Assembly (NCBI GenBank): GCA_947359465.1
Contig: OX375877.1
Span: forward strand, 75,590,698 to 75,654,697
Origin: Metellina segmentata
Taxonomy: Eukaryota > Arthropoda > Arachnida > Araneae > Tetragnathidae
Direction: 5' to 3'
Length of the DNA stretch: 64,000 nucleotides
The translations under genes were made by a program, and so were the position numbers. The stretch's first letter is position 1; each line of letters starts with the position of its first letter. Shown here piece by piece: positions 11,801 to 23,236 of the stretch. The notes beneath the pieces are model-generated. The model was given only the letters and a program-made list of their open reading frames with translations, was not told where the DNA came from and made no database searches.

Positions 11801-14118
11801 GGTGGCTCGATTGCTGCGGAAAAATTATTTCGTTTCTAAAGCAACCTCGGCTAGCCGAAAGTTTAAATTTTCATTTTGAATACTCTAGAAAGTTCTTTAA
11901 AAATCTGTTAAACTGTCTTTTGTTGTCATTCGTTCCTTTGAAATTTTTCTTTAATTTCCCATTGTTTTTTAATTTTAAACTATCTTTTGATTTCATTGGT
12001 CCTTTTAAATTTTTTGCTTTGATTTCATTGATTCTACTAGTATTTTTTCGACTGTTGTGGAATTTCCTTTCATTTTAATTTATGTCACGGTACAGTGATG
12101 TCGTCTCAGGTTGTATTACATATATTTTTTATACATTTTATTTACGTATATTTATATCATTTACGTATGCAATATGTTTTATAAAACGTTTACAAATGTG
12201 TTTCTACAGCTTACTACTTTCCGTTGAAAAAATAAAATATTTTTGAAATAATTCTTTCCTTTGCGATGTTAGAAGTGCGCCAAAAAAAAAAGCTCCACGT
12301 CCGTTACCACCGCTGTAAACTTAGACTGAAGCTGTACCGAATTTATTTTTGTCAAGTGATATGAGTAACAACAATATCGTAATGTCATGGCTGTTCTCAA
12401 GTGTATTTGTCCCCAAGTTATCGAGGGCCTCAAGCTTCACTTTGAGTAATTTAATTTAGTCCAAGTGGGATATAAGTACCAAAAGCAGCAATATCGCCAG
12501 GTTAGTTTGGGTCTCCTAATTACAAGCTTCTCGATGAAGGTTGGTTTGTTGGGTTTTATGGTGCTAGGTTCAAAGTGGGGACATATGGTATTCCGTAGGC
12601 TGTAAATAAACATTTTCTATTTTTAAATTGAAATTTGTTCTTCTGAAACGAATTCCTTAAATGCTTGAAGAATACAGACACTCAGTTAGCAGTCCACTTG
12701 CAGAAAAATAGCTTAGAATAATCCTCGTGTATTCTAGAAGTTGTACGTCGTCTAACATCATAGTTTTCATTAAACTGACCCAAAGAAGGTATTTCTTTTG
12801 CTATTTTTTACAGAACATAAATCGGCTTTATAAAATGCTCGATTCATGTTCCTAGATTCGTCTTAGATAGTAGTACAAATTTTACACTTTTTAGGTATAA
12901 TGTCATTATTATTTAAAAAAATCCGTGAATATATATTTGGCTAATCCAACATAGCCTTTGTCAAATGAGACATATTGATTGAGGAAAAATAAACTAACTT
13001 GCTTTATGAATGAGGCTTCCATGTAATTTATCGGTGTTTTTGGTTTGCTTAAGTGGACGCGGTACCCCAAAAAATTATCAAAATGCTGAAACATTATTTA
13101 TTATCATTTATTAATTATACAACTCTTTACAGAATATGGTCGCAAAATTTTATAGCTGTGGCTACATTATTTAGCGAGGTATTTCAAGTTTTTTCTATCA
13201 AATATAAGCATTCAAAAACTGCAAAGTCCTTTTTCAGGGCTTTTTATTTTTCATGACGACAATGTGTTTAACATTCTAAGGTTCTAATTGCTTTAGAGAT
13301 TTGACACTTTTTTTCCCAGTTGTTTATTATGTTATATTTGGTCAATTTGAGCATGGAATAGAGATTAGGAAAGATAGTTAGTTTTTCAAAAATTGCTGAA
13401 ATCAATTCTGACTGTTTTTTTTTTACTGTTTTTCACAGTATTTGTTGCAAAAATTTAAATTACTGTGATGCATAGTAATGCCATGCACAAAATTGTGAAT
13501 AACTCTTCATAGAAGGTACATAAAAAAAATATTTGAAAGAAATTAAAACGTGCAGATTGATTAAGAATTTGAAATTATTGAAATATTTTTAACAAATTTA
13601 ATTATTTAATTATTGGGAATGAAAGATTAATTTTTTCTTTTGTAATGTATATTTAATGTTGCAATGGAATAAGGTACCCTAACACCTTTTGTTATGACTG
13701 TGAAAACAAAACAAAAAAAACTGTTTAAATGGTACCGTGTCCCTTTAAAAATGTTATCGCGATGTTTATGCAAGCTGTATTTCTGTTAATATCAGAAAAA
13801 TGATTCATATTACCATTCTTTTTCGAAAATGTTTTTTTTTTATTTGTGAGAATTAAATCACTCCTACATAAAATTAATCTGTCATAAAGTAATATGCTAA
13901 TCAGAGTAACTAAACTTCATCACGTAGATTGGTAGATTGAAATTTGTCCTCACTCCCATACCCAAGACGATTCAGCATGTCACTCATTTTTTCAAATGAT
14001 GTGGAATTTTCATTTTTCAGTTTATAAATGTTCAATTTTATAGCATAATTCAATATTCTTCACATGTTCAAATAGATATCATGTTGCGGTACTCAAAAAT
14101 GTTGTTTAACAACATCCT
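11801..14118. other. AT-rich non-coding spacer
   Basis: Over 2 kb with no supportable gene. The frames at 11794-12078 and 13053-13256 are rich in F, L, S and K, as expected from chance translation of T-rich DNA. No repeat family is recognised. Confidence 0.45.
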
Positions 14119-17100
14119 TTAACTCTCCAAGTAGTTTTTGACGAGATATATCGCCCTTCAAGATATTTGACTAATTTTATCAATGACGAGTGATCTCATC
14201 AAGATATTAACGGTTTTTTTATAATTGCGAGATCGAGATCTGGTCAGTTTTGCTAATACATCGAAAGATGCTCAGCGAGACCATTTGCCAATGACGAGTT
14301 ACCTCGTGATCAAGATATTGACTGTTTTTATGTTGACAAGATTAAGATCTGGTCAGTTTTGCTAATACATCGAAAGATGCCTTCAGCGAGACCATTTGCC
14401 AATGACGAGTTACCTCGTGATCAAGATATTGACTGTTTTTATGTTGACAAGATTAAGATCTGGTCAGTTTTGCTAATACATCGAAAGATGCTTCAGCGAG
14501 ACCATTTGCCAATGACGAGTTACCTCGTGATCAAGATATTGACTGTTTTTTATGTTGACAAGATTAAGATCTGGTCAGTTTTGCTAATACATCGAAAGAT
14601 GCTTCAGCGAGACCATTTGCCAATGACGAGTTACCTCGTGATCAAGATATTGACTGTTTTTATGTTGACAAGATTAAGATCTGGTCAGTTTTGCTAATAC
14701 ATCGAAAGATGCTTCAGCGAGACCATTTTGCCAATGACGAGTTACCTCGTGATCAAGATATTGACTGTTTTTATGTTGACAAGATTAAGATCTGGTCAGT
14801 TTTGCTAATACATCGAAAGATGCTTCAGCGAGACCATTTGCCAATGACGAGTTACCTCGTGATCAAGATATTGACTGTTTTTATGTTGACAAGATTAAGA
14901 TCTGGTCAGTTTTGCTAATACATCGAAAGATGCTTCAGCGAGACCATTTGCCAATGACGAGTTACCTCGTGATCAAGATATTGACTGTTTTTATGTTGAC
15001 AAGATTAAGATCTGGTCAGTTTTGCTAATACATCGAAAGATGCTTCAGCGAGACCATTTGCCAATGACGAGTTACCTCGTGATCAAGATATTGACTGTTT
15101 TTATGTTGACAAGATTAAGATCTGGTCAGTTTTGCTAATACATCGAAAGATGCTTCAGCGAGACCATTTGCCAATGACGAGTTACCTCGTGATCAAGATA
15201 TTGACTGTTTTTATGTTGACAAGATTAAGATCTGGTCAGTTTTGCTAATACATCGAAAGATGCTTCAGCGAGACCATTTGCCAATGACGAGTTACCTCGT
15301 GATCAAGATATTGACTGTTTTTATGTTGACAAGATTAAGATCTGGTCAGTTTTGCTAATACATCGAAAGATGCTTCAGCGAGACCATTTGCCAATGACGA
15401 GTTACCTCGTGATCAAGATATTGACTGTTTTTATGTTGACAAGATTAAGATCTGGTCAGTTTTGCTAATACATCGAAAGATGCTTCAGCGAGACCATTTG
15501 CCAATGACGAGTTACCTCGTGATCAAGATATTGACTGTTTTTATGTTGACAAGATTAAGATCTGGTCAGTTTTGCTAATACATCGAAAGATGCTTCAGCG
15601 AGACCATTTGCCAATGACGAGTTACCTCGTGATCAAGATATTGACTGTTTTTATGTTGACAAGATTAAGATCTGGTCAGTTTTGCTAATACATCGAAAGA
15701 TGCTTCAGCGAGACCATTTGCCAATGACGAGTTACCTCGTGATCAAGATATTGACTGTTTTTATGTTGACAAGATTAAGATCTGGTCAGTTTTGCTAATA
15801 CATCGAAAGATGCTTCAGCGAGACCATTTGCCAATGACGAGTTACCTCGTGATCAAGATATTGACTGTTTTTATGTTGACAAGATTAAGATCTGGTCAGT
15901 TTTGCTAATACATCGAAAGATGCTTCAGCGAGACCATTTGCCAATGACGAGTTACCTCGTGATCAAGATATTGACTGTTTTTATGTTGACAAGATTAAGA
16001 TCTGGTCAGTTTTGCTAATACATCGAAAGATGCTTCAGCGAGACCATTTGCCAATGACGAGTTACCTCGTGATCAAGATATTGACTGTTTTTATGTTGAC
16101 AAGATTAAGATCTGGTCAGTTTTGCTAATACATCGAAAGATGCTTCAGCGAGACCATTTGCCAATGACGAGTTACCTCGTGATCAAGATATTGACTGTTT
16201 TTATGTTGACAAGATTAAGATCTGGTCAGTTTTGCTAATACATCGAAAGATGCTTCAGCGAGACCATTTGCCAATGACGAGTTACCTCGTGATCAAGATA
16301 TTGACTGTTTTTATGTTGACAAGATTAAGATCTGGTCAGTTTTGCTAATACATCGAAAGATGCTTCAGCGAGACCATTTGCCAATGACGAGTTACCTCGT
16401 GATCAAGATATTGACTGTTTTTATGTTGACAAGATTAAGATCTGGTCAGTTTTGCTAATACATCGAAAGATGCTTCAGCGAGACCATTTGCCAATGACGA
16501 GTTACCTCGTGATCAAGATATTGACTGTTTTTATGTTGACAAGATTAAGATCTGGTCAGTTTTGCTAATACATCGAAAGATGCTTCAGCGAGACCATTTG
16601 CCAATGACGAGTTACCTCGTGATCAAGATATTGACTGTTTTTATGTTGACAAGATTAAGATCTGGTCAGTTTTGCTAATACATCGAAAGATGCTTCAGCG
16701 AGACCATTTGCCAATGACGAGTTACCTCGTGATCAAGATATTGACTGTTTTTATGTTGACAAGATTAAGATCTGGTCAGTTTTGCTAATACATCGAAAGA
16801 TGCTTCAGCGAGACCATTTGCCAATGACGAGTTACCTCGTGATCAAGATATTGACTGTTTTTATGTTGACAAGATTAAGATCTGGTCAGTTTTGCTAATA
16901 CATCGAAAGATGCTTCAGCGAGACCATTTGCCAATGACGAGTTACCTCGTGATCAAGATATTGACTGTTTTTATGTTGACAAGATTAAGATCTGGTCAGT
17001 TTTGCTAATACATCGAAAGATGCTTCAGCGAGACCATTTGCCAATGACGAGTTACCTCGTGATCAAGATATTGACTGTTTTTATGTTGACAAGATTAAGA

Positions 17101-19934
17101 TCTGGTCAGTTTTGCTAATACATCGAAAGATGCTTCAGCGAGACCATTTGCCAATGACGAGTTACCTCGTGATCAAGATATTGACTGTTTTTATGTTGAC
17201 AAGATTAAGATCTGGTCAGTTTTGCTAATACATCGAAAGATGCTTCAGCGAGACCATTTGCCAATGACGAGTTACCTCGTGATCAAGATATTGACTGTTT
17301 TTATGTTGACAAGATTAAGATCTGGTCAGTTTTGCTAATACATCGAAAGATGCTTCAGCGAGACCATTTGCCAATGACGAGTTACCTCGTGATCAAGATA
17401 TTGACTGTTTTTATGTTGACAAGATTAAGATCTGGTCAGTTTTGCTAATACATCGAAAGATGCTTCAGCGAGACCATTTGCCAATGACGAGTTACCTCGT
17501 GATCAAGATATTGACTGTTTTTATGTTGACAAGATTAAGATCTGGTCAGTTTTGCTAATACATCGAAAGATGCTTCAGCGAGACCATTTGCCAATGACGA
17601 GTTACCTCGTGATCAAGATATTGACTGTTTTTATGTTGACAAGATTAAGATCTGGTCAGTTTTGCTAATACATCGAAAGATGCTTCAGCGAGACCATTTG
17701 CCAATGACGAGTTACCTCGTGATCAAGATATTGACTGTTTTTATGTTGACAAGATTAAGATCTGGTCAGTTTTGCTAATACATCGAAAGATGCTTCAGCG
17801 AGACCATTTGCCAATGACGAGTTACCTCGTGATCAAGATATTGACTGTTTTTATGTTGACAAGATTAAGATCTGGTCAGTTTTGCTAATACATCGAAAGA
17901 TGCTTCAGCGAGACCATTTGCCAATGACGAGTTACCTCGTGATCAAGATATTGACTGTTTTTATGTTGACAAGATTAAGATCTGGTCAGTTTTGCTAATA
18001 CATCGAAAGATGCTTCAGCGAGACCATTTGCCAATGACGAGTTACCTCGTGATCAAGATATTGACTGTTTTTATGTTGACAAGATTAAGATCTGGTCAGT
18101 TTTGCTAATACATCGAAAGATGCTTCAGCGAGACCATTTGCCAATGACGAGTTACCTCGTGATCAAGATATTGACTGTTTTTATGTTGACAAGATTAAGA
18201 TCTGGTCAGTTTTGCTAATACATCGAAAGATGCTTCAGCGAGACCATTTGCCAATGACGAGTTACCTCGTGATCAAGATATTGACTGTTTTTATGTTGAC
18301 AAGATTAAGATCTGGTCAGTTTTGCTAATACATCGAAAGATGCTTCAGCGAGACCATTTGCCAATGACGAGTTACCTCGTGATCAAGATATTGACTGTTT
18401 TTATGTTGACAAGATTAAGATCTGGTCAGTTTTGCTAATACATCGAAAGATGCTTCAGCGAGACCATTTGCCAATGACGAGTTACCTCGTGATCAAGATA
18501 TTGACTGTTTTTATGTTGACAAGATTAAGATCTGGTCAGTTTTGCTAATACATCGAAAGATGCTTCAGCGAGACCATTTGCCAATGACGAGTTACCTCGT
18601 GATCAAGATATTGACTGTTTTTATGTTGACAAGATTAAGATCTGGTCAGTTTTGCTAATACATCGAAAGATGCTTCAGCGAGACCATTTGCCAATGACGA
18701 GTTACCTCGTGATCAAGATATTGACTGTTTTTATGTTGACAAGATTAAGATCTGGTCAGTTTTGCTAATACATCGAAAGATGCTTCAGCGAGACCATTTG
18801 CCAATGACGAGTTACCTCGTGATCAAGATATTGACTGTTTTTATGTTGACAAGATTAAGATCTGGTCAGTTTTGCTAATACATCGAAAGATGCTTCAGCG
18901 AGACCATTTGCCAATGACGAGTTACCTCGTGATCAAGATATTGACTGTTTTTATGTTGACAAGATTAAGATCTGGTCAGTTTTGCTAATACATCGAAAGA
19001 TGCTTCAGCGAGACCATTTGCCAATGACGAGTTACCTCGTGATCAAGATATTGACTGTTTTTATGTTGACAAGATTAAGATCTGGTCAGTTTTGCTAATA
19101 CATCGAAAGATGCTTCAGCGAGACCATTTGCCAATGACGAGTTACCTCGTGATCAAGATATTGACTGTTTTTATGTTGACAAGATTAAGATCTGGTCAGT
19201 TTTGCTAATACATCGAAAGATGCTTCAGCGAGACCATTTGCCAATGACGAGTTACCTCGTGATCAAGATATTGACTGTTTTTATGTTGACAAGATTAAGA
19301 TCTGGTCAGTTTTGCTAATACATCGAAAGATGCTTCAGCGAGACCATTTGCCAATGACGAGTTACCTCGTGATCAAGATATTGACTGTTTTTATGTTGAC
19401 AAGATTAAGATCTGGTCAGTTTTGCTAATACATCGAAAGATGCTTCAGCGAGACCATTTGCCAATGACGAGTTACCTCGTGATCAAGATATTGACTGTTT
19501 TTATGTTGACAAGATTAAGATCTGGTCAGTTTTGCTAGTACATCGAAAGATACTTCGACGAGACCATTTGCCAATGACGAGTTACCTCATTATCAAGATA
19601 TTGATGATGAGGTAACTCGTCTTTTATGTTGACAAGATCAAGTTCTGGTCAGTTTTGCTAATACATCGAAAGATGTTTTTACGAGACCATTTCCCAATGA
19701 CAAGTTACCTTGTCATCAAGATATTGACGATTTTTATTTTGACAAGATTCAAGATCTGGTCAGTTTTGCTAATACATCGAAAGATACTTCGACGAGACCA
19801 TTTGCCAATGACGAGTTGCGTCATCATCAAGATATTGATGATGAGGTAACTCGTCTTTTGTGTTGACAAGATCAATATCTGGTCAGTTAATTCATCGAAA
19901 GATACTTGGACGAGACAACCACCAAGAGGTTTAA
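14119..19934. mobile_element. TTAA-flanked MITE expanded by a satellite array
   Basis: The outer ends are TTAA at 14119-14122 and 19931-19934. Just inside them are inverted ends: CTCTCCAAGTAGTTTTTGACG on the left and, read inward from the right, ACCTCTTGGTGGTTGTCTCG. These match the ends of the short elements at 41750-42080, 63680-63901 and 43453-43683, which are also bounded by TTAA or TTAG. TTAA duplication with ends starting CCCT or similar is the hallmark of piggyBac-type insertion. No transposase is present. Nearly all of the 5.8 kb between the ends is a 110-bp tandem repeat, while the relatives are 200-330 bp. Confidence 0.8.
14251..19890. repeat. Satellite-like array, 110-bp unit, about 50 copies
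   Basis: The unit can be tracked by TGCTAATACATCGAAAGATG. Starts fall at 14251, 14360, 14471, 14582, 14692 and 14803, then every 110 bp to 19533, which gives 43 consecutive 110-bp steps. Units after 14803 look identical by eye. The first five steps are 109-111 bp with single-base indels. The last units (19533, 19656, 19767, about 19887) are diverged and carry an inserted inverted block, GATGATGAGGTAACTCGTC. Each unit contains a short inverted repeat, ACGAG-TTAC-CTCGT. The unit length is not a multiple of three and no coding role is supported. Confidence 0.97.
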
Positions 19935-20934
19935 GGAAATATTAAATTGTGTTCAAGATAATGGTACATTATACTTTCTTCTCAATAGAGAGTAAGGCGT
20001 GATGTACCAGGAAAAAGACATGTTCCTATGTCCAATGAAGTCTCCAAAAACTAATATGTATGAGTACTAAACGCATTCAAAATCTATGGGATAGATTTGC
20101 GATAGAAGTAAAGGAAATGTTTTATTGATATGGCTTTAAAAACGTAACGTTTTAAAACTAACCCGAATTTGTCTTCAAAACTTATAAACTGACACAATCA
20201 ACAAACAACGCTTACAAGTGATCAGAAATACATATCGAAACGCATTCACCCATTATTTAATTTATTTACACAAACAGTATATCACCGCCGACCACCGATC
20301 TATTTAATTGGTACTATCAAACGCTGTTACAAGCACTTAGCTTTGCCGAGCGGTCAAGCGAGAAAACTTTTTTCTGTAATGAAGGACCGGTACGGTTACG
20401 CTAAACTAACTCGAACGTCTTGATTAAAAAAGAAAATGGCGAAAACTATGAAACTCAGTACGAAAAAAGAATATTCAATTTCCTTACTAAAAACACGTGA
20501 TGCTTTAAAGAGTTTCATCGCACGTTTCAAACCTTTAGTAGACAAAGGTCGTTCGAGGAAGTTGAAGTGAAGAGAGAAAAAAAAACTGTCATCTATCCGT
20601 TCCGTGATGTGATAGGATAAACTGTTCTTTGTTCTTACTTAATACTGATGGCGTGGAAAAAGGTGAGTATTTCAGTTCATCGCTGAGAGACTGGGCACTT
20701 TAATTCCTGCTTGTCTCAACACGGGTGAACACCTTTATCAAAATAGCCGCAGTCGATATCCACGTATTAGTGAAAGGTCAACAACAGAATTGATGTGCAA
20801 AAATATTTGTCTCCTTTTTGGCTGCTGCAGGGGCTCATAATCGACCGTACAGTAATTATACCACGCGATTCCTTGTCGGAAACCAACGCGGAAAACTATT
20901 GTTCGTCTTTCGATTAGACGCGGCATTTCGGAGA
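19935..20934. other. Non-coding spacer upstream of SINEs
   Basis: No supported gene. At 20653 an ATG followed by MAWKK and a consensus GTGAGT donor resembles a tiny first coding exon, but its phase does not fit the chitin-binding exons downstream, so it is not annotated. Confidence 0.4.
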
Positions 20935-21175
20935 TGCGTATAAATCCACTGTAGACCAGTTGGTAGAGTCGTGGATTCAGCAATTGGATGGTTGAGAGTT
21001 CAAAGCTCGTTTCAACCAAAGACTGTCGTGTACGTGGTGTACTTTAAATTTGGCTTGGCCTCAAATGTTTTCACTTTGGCATGGTGTGGAAGTTTGGGGA
21101 GTGGTGTGTCAGTTCAGGTGTTGACCTCGTGATTTGATCGTGGTTTAAAATTACGAGGTGTTGATCTCGGATGTT
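20935..21175 (+). mobile_element. SINE family A, diverged copy
   Basis: The body matches the SINE at 4846-5100, including GGCATGGTGTGGAAGTTTGG, then a block ending in GATCGTGGTTTAAAATTACG. The tRNA-like head (GTAGACCAGTTGGTAGAGTC, with a B-box-like GAGAGTTCAAAGCTC) is better preserved in the A-box region than in the 4.8-kb copy. Confidence 0.7.
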
Positions 21176-21304
21176 TTCCTTCATCGAAATGCATTTTATA
21201 GACTAGTATCTGGTGCTTTTCATTATATCAAAGGCACGATTTCTAATTCGTAGACTAAACAACTTTATTGTTGTCTAAACTTTCACCTCACACTGTTTTT
21301 CCTA

Positions 21305-21390
21305 TAGCGGGGCAGCTGTGGCTCTGTGGGTTTGCCCACTGCCTTAGTAACCTGAGATTTATAGGCGGTTTGGTTCCTCCCTGGACGTAT
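21305..21390 (+). repeat. SINE family B head fragment
   Basis: GGCAGCTGTGGCTCTGTGGG followed by TTTGCCCACTGCC resembles a tRNA 5' half with an A box (TGGCTCAGTGG type). The same stretch occurs in reverse at about 44245-44310 and 29300-29370. Here only the head is seen. Confidence 0.6.
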
Positions 21391-22172
21391 TTTTCTCTCC
21401 TGTGTCAGTAAAGCTTACCTTGTGTGTTTTTATCAAAAACTGTACGTTGTTTTTCATGTGTTTGGCCCAGCTTAGCCAAGTATGGCTTGTGCTTGGCACA
21501 GCTTGGTCAATTATAGCTTGTCATATACCACAGAACTCAAAAAACGACCAACCTGTAGAGTTCAACAGTAGAGAAGAAAGGAATCTATTTCGGACTCCGA
21601 AATTATAAATATTTTTTTTTATGATACCATCCCGCTTAAACGAGAGGATTAGACAACTAAAATTAATTTATAAAGTAAAGGAATAATTTTAGAGATTTTT
21701 ACACTACTAAGTAAATGTGATTCTTTACATCTTCCAATACTTATCTAAGAATGTAGTTATGATCGTACATCTTCGTTATTAAAAATGTAACTACGAACAA
21801 TATAGCAAAATTCTAATTTCCTTAAATAGTGACAAGGAACAGGAAATATATCTATTTATATTAAATTATAATTATATTCTCAAAATCTACCGAAAATATT
21901 TCTCAGGAATAGGTTACCAAATAATAAATATAAGAAAATAATGTATACGAAATAATTGTTTATGGAGTATAGACAACGGAGCGAGGGATGGAAAACAGCA
22001 ATAATATAATAGTGACAATTGTGGTAAAATATTTTGTTATTAATCCCTACTGGCTGGCCAATTATTTTAAGCAAATTTAAAAAGTAATTTGTGTCATAAA
22101 TGCCATAAATATTTTAGATCCATTTTAGACGTTTCTCAACTCTTTAGCTTAGTTAATAGAGCGTAACTAGTG

Positions 22173-22176
<4 letters not shown>

Positions 22177-22209
<33 letters not shown>
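22177..22209. repeat. (GA)n microsatellite
   Basis: About 16 GA dinucleotides in an otherwise AT-rich non-coding stretch. Confidence 0.95.
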
Positions 22210-22210
<1 letters not shown>

Positions 22211-22507
22211 AATTGTTAATGCTGTCAAAAAATGGTCAAGCAACCAGGCCGCGTTTTCAAGTTTCGATTTTCTGATGAAACCTTTTTAGTCGTCTTCATT
22301 CGCCGTGTTGTTCAAAGAAGTACTACTAATATTTTCAACATTCATAGGTAATACCTTCTTTCAAAGAGTCATTTTTTATATTTGTGATTTATATCACTTA
22401 CAGAAATTAACTATTAGTTTAAAATTAATTTCTCCTCTAGGTACGATTTTGAGCTTGAGATCTAAAGTTTGATTCAAAGAGTTTTGTAAACGCGAAAATA
22501 AGATTGC

Positions 22508-23236
22508 TTAAGGTGTATGTACACACTAAAAATCCTGAAAATTCAACAGAAGGTCTAACTTTTTTTAATGCTTCAAAATATTCTTCAATTCTTTAGCTTT
22601 CAAACGATGCCAAGATCTTGAAAATATTCGAAATAGTTTTCTAGTTACAAGGGTTTTCATTAGGTACTGTCACCATAAACAGACGTGTTTCCAAAACTTT
22701 AAACTCAATTTCTGAAGAAACAAGTTTTTGCAATAGGATGCTTTGTTCAAACGGTGATAACTCAACAATAAATTACTCTATTATAATTATTTTTGTATCA
22801 TTACAATCTACATAATACAGTGGATGTTTTGACCCTCAATCAGAGTTATTAGTTAAGAAATAAATTTTTAATGGATTTTTAAATCCTCAATTTCCAGAAA
22901 AAATCTTGATTTTTTATGCATTCTTGGCGAAAAAAGTTGTAACAGAAAACCTTTTCTCTCAATAAATTTGATGGAGGGTCAAAACATGAAGAATAATATT
23001 GGAAATGATTTCCAACTAGAATTGTCTTTCTAGGCAAATTAGAATTTGAGATATCACTGTTCAAAAAACATACTAATTAGCTCATTATATCTTAATTAGT
23101 TAATTAATAATTAGTTTAATATGATTTTTTTTCACTGAAATAGTTTTAAGCATAAACCAATGACCTACTGTGAAAAAACTGGATTTTTAAAGTTAAAATT
23201 AAAAAAATAAACTTCTAGTGTGTACGTACACCTTAA
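22508..23236. mobile_element. TTAA-flanked TIR element, non-autonomous
   Basis: Both ends are TTAA followed inward by a GGTGTAYGTACACACTA inverted repeat (17 bp with one difference). Each end is itself nearly palindromic. Inside, TGTTTTGACCCTC near 22827 and GAGGGTCAAAACA near 22976 form a second inverted pair. No coding sequence is present. The 729-bp structure fits a MITE with a four-base TTAA duplication. Its ends differ from those of the satellite-bearing family. Confidence 0.75.

Noticed and set aside
11794..12078. Membrane protein rich in F and L
   Set aside because: The hydrophobic text results from T-rich low-complexity DNA, and no conserved pattern or gene structure is seen.
14359..14918. 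Repetitive proteins of 75-112 codons encoded by the satellite
   Set aside because: The frames are translations of the tandem repeat. A 110-bp unit shifts frame at each copy and stops soon follow. No start context or splice signal supports a gene.
14251..19890. CRISPR-like array
   Set aside because: Units are contiguous 110-bp direct repeats without unique spacers, and the setting is clearly eukaryotic. It is a satellite-type tandem repeat.
20653..20667. First coding exon of gene A (MAWKK then GTGAGT)
   Set aside because: It ends in phase 0, while the gene A exon at 25367 needs phase 1 to give the cysteine frame. No bridging exon was found.
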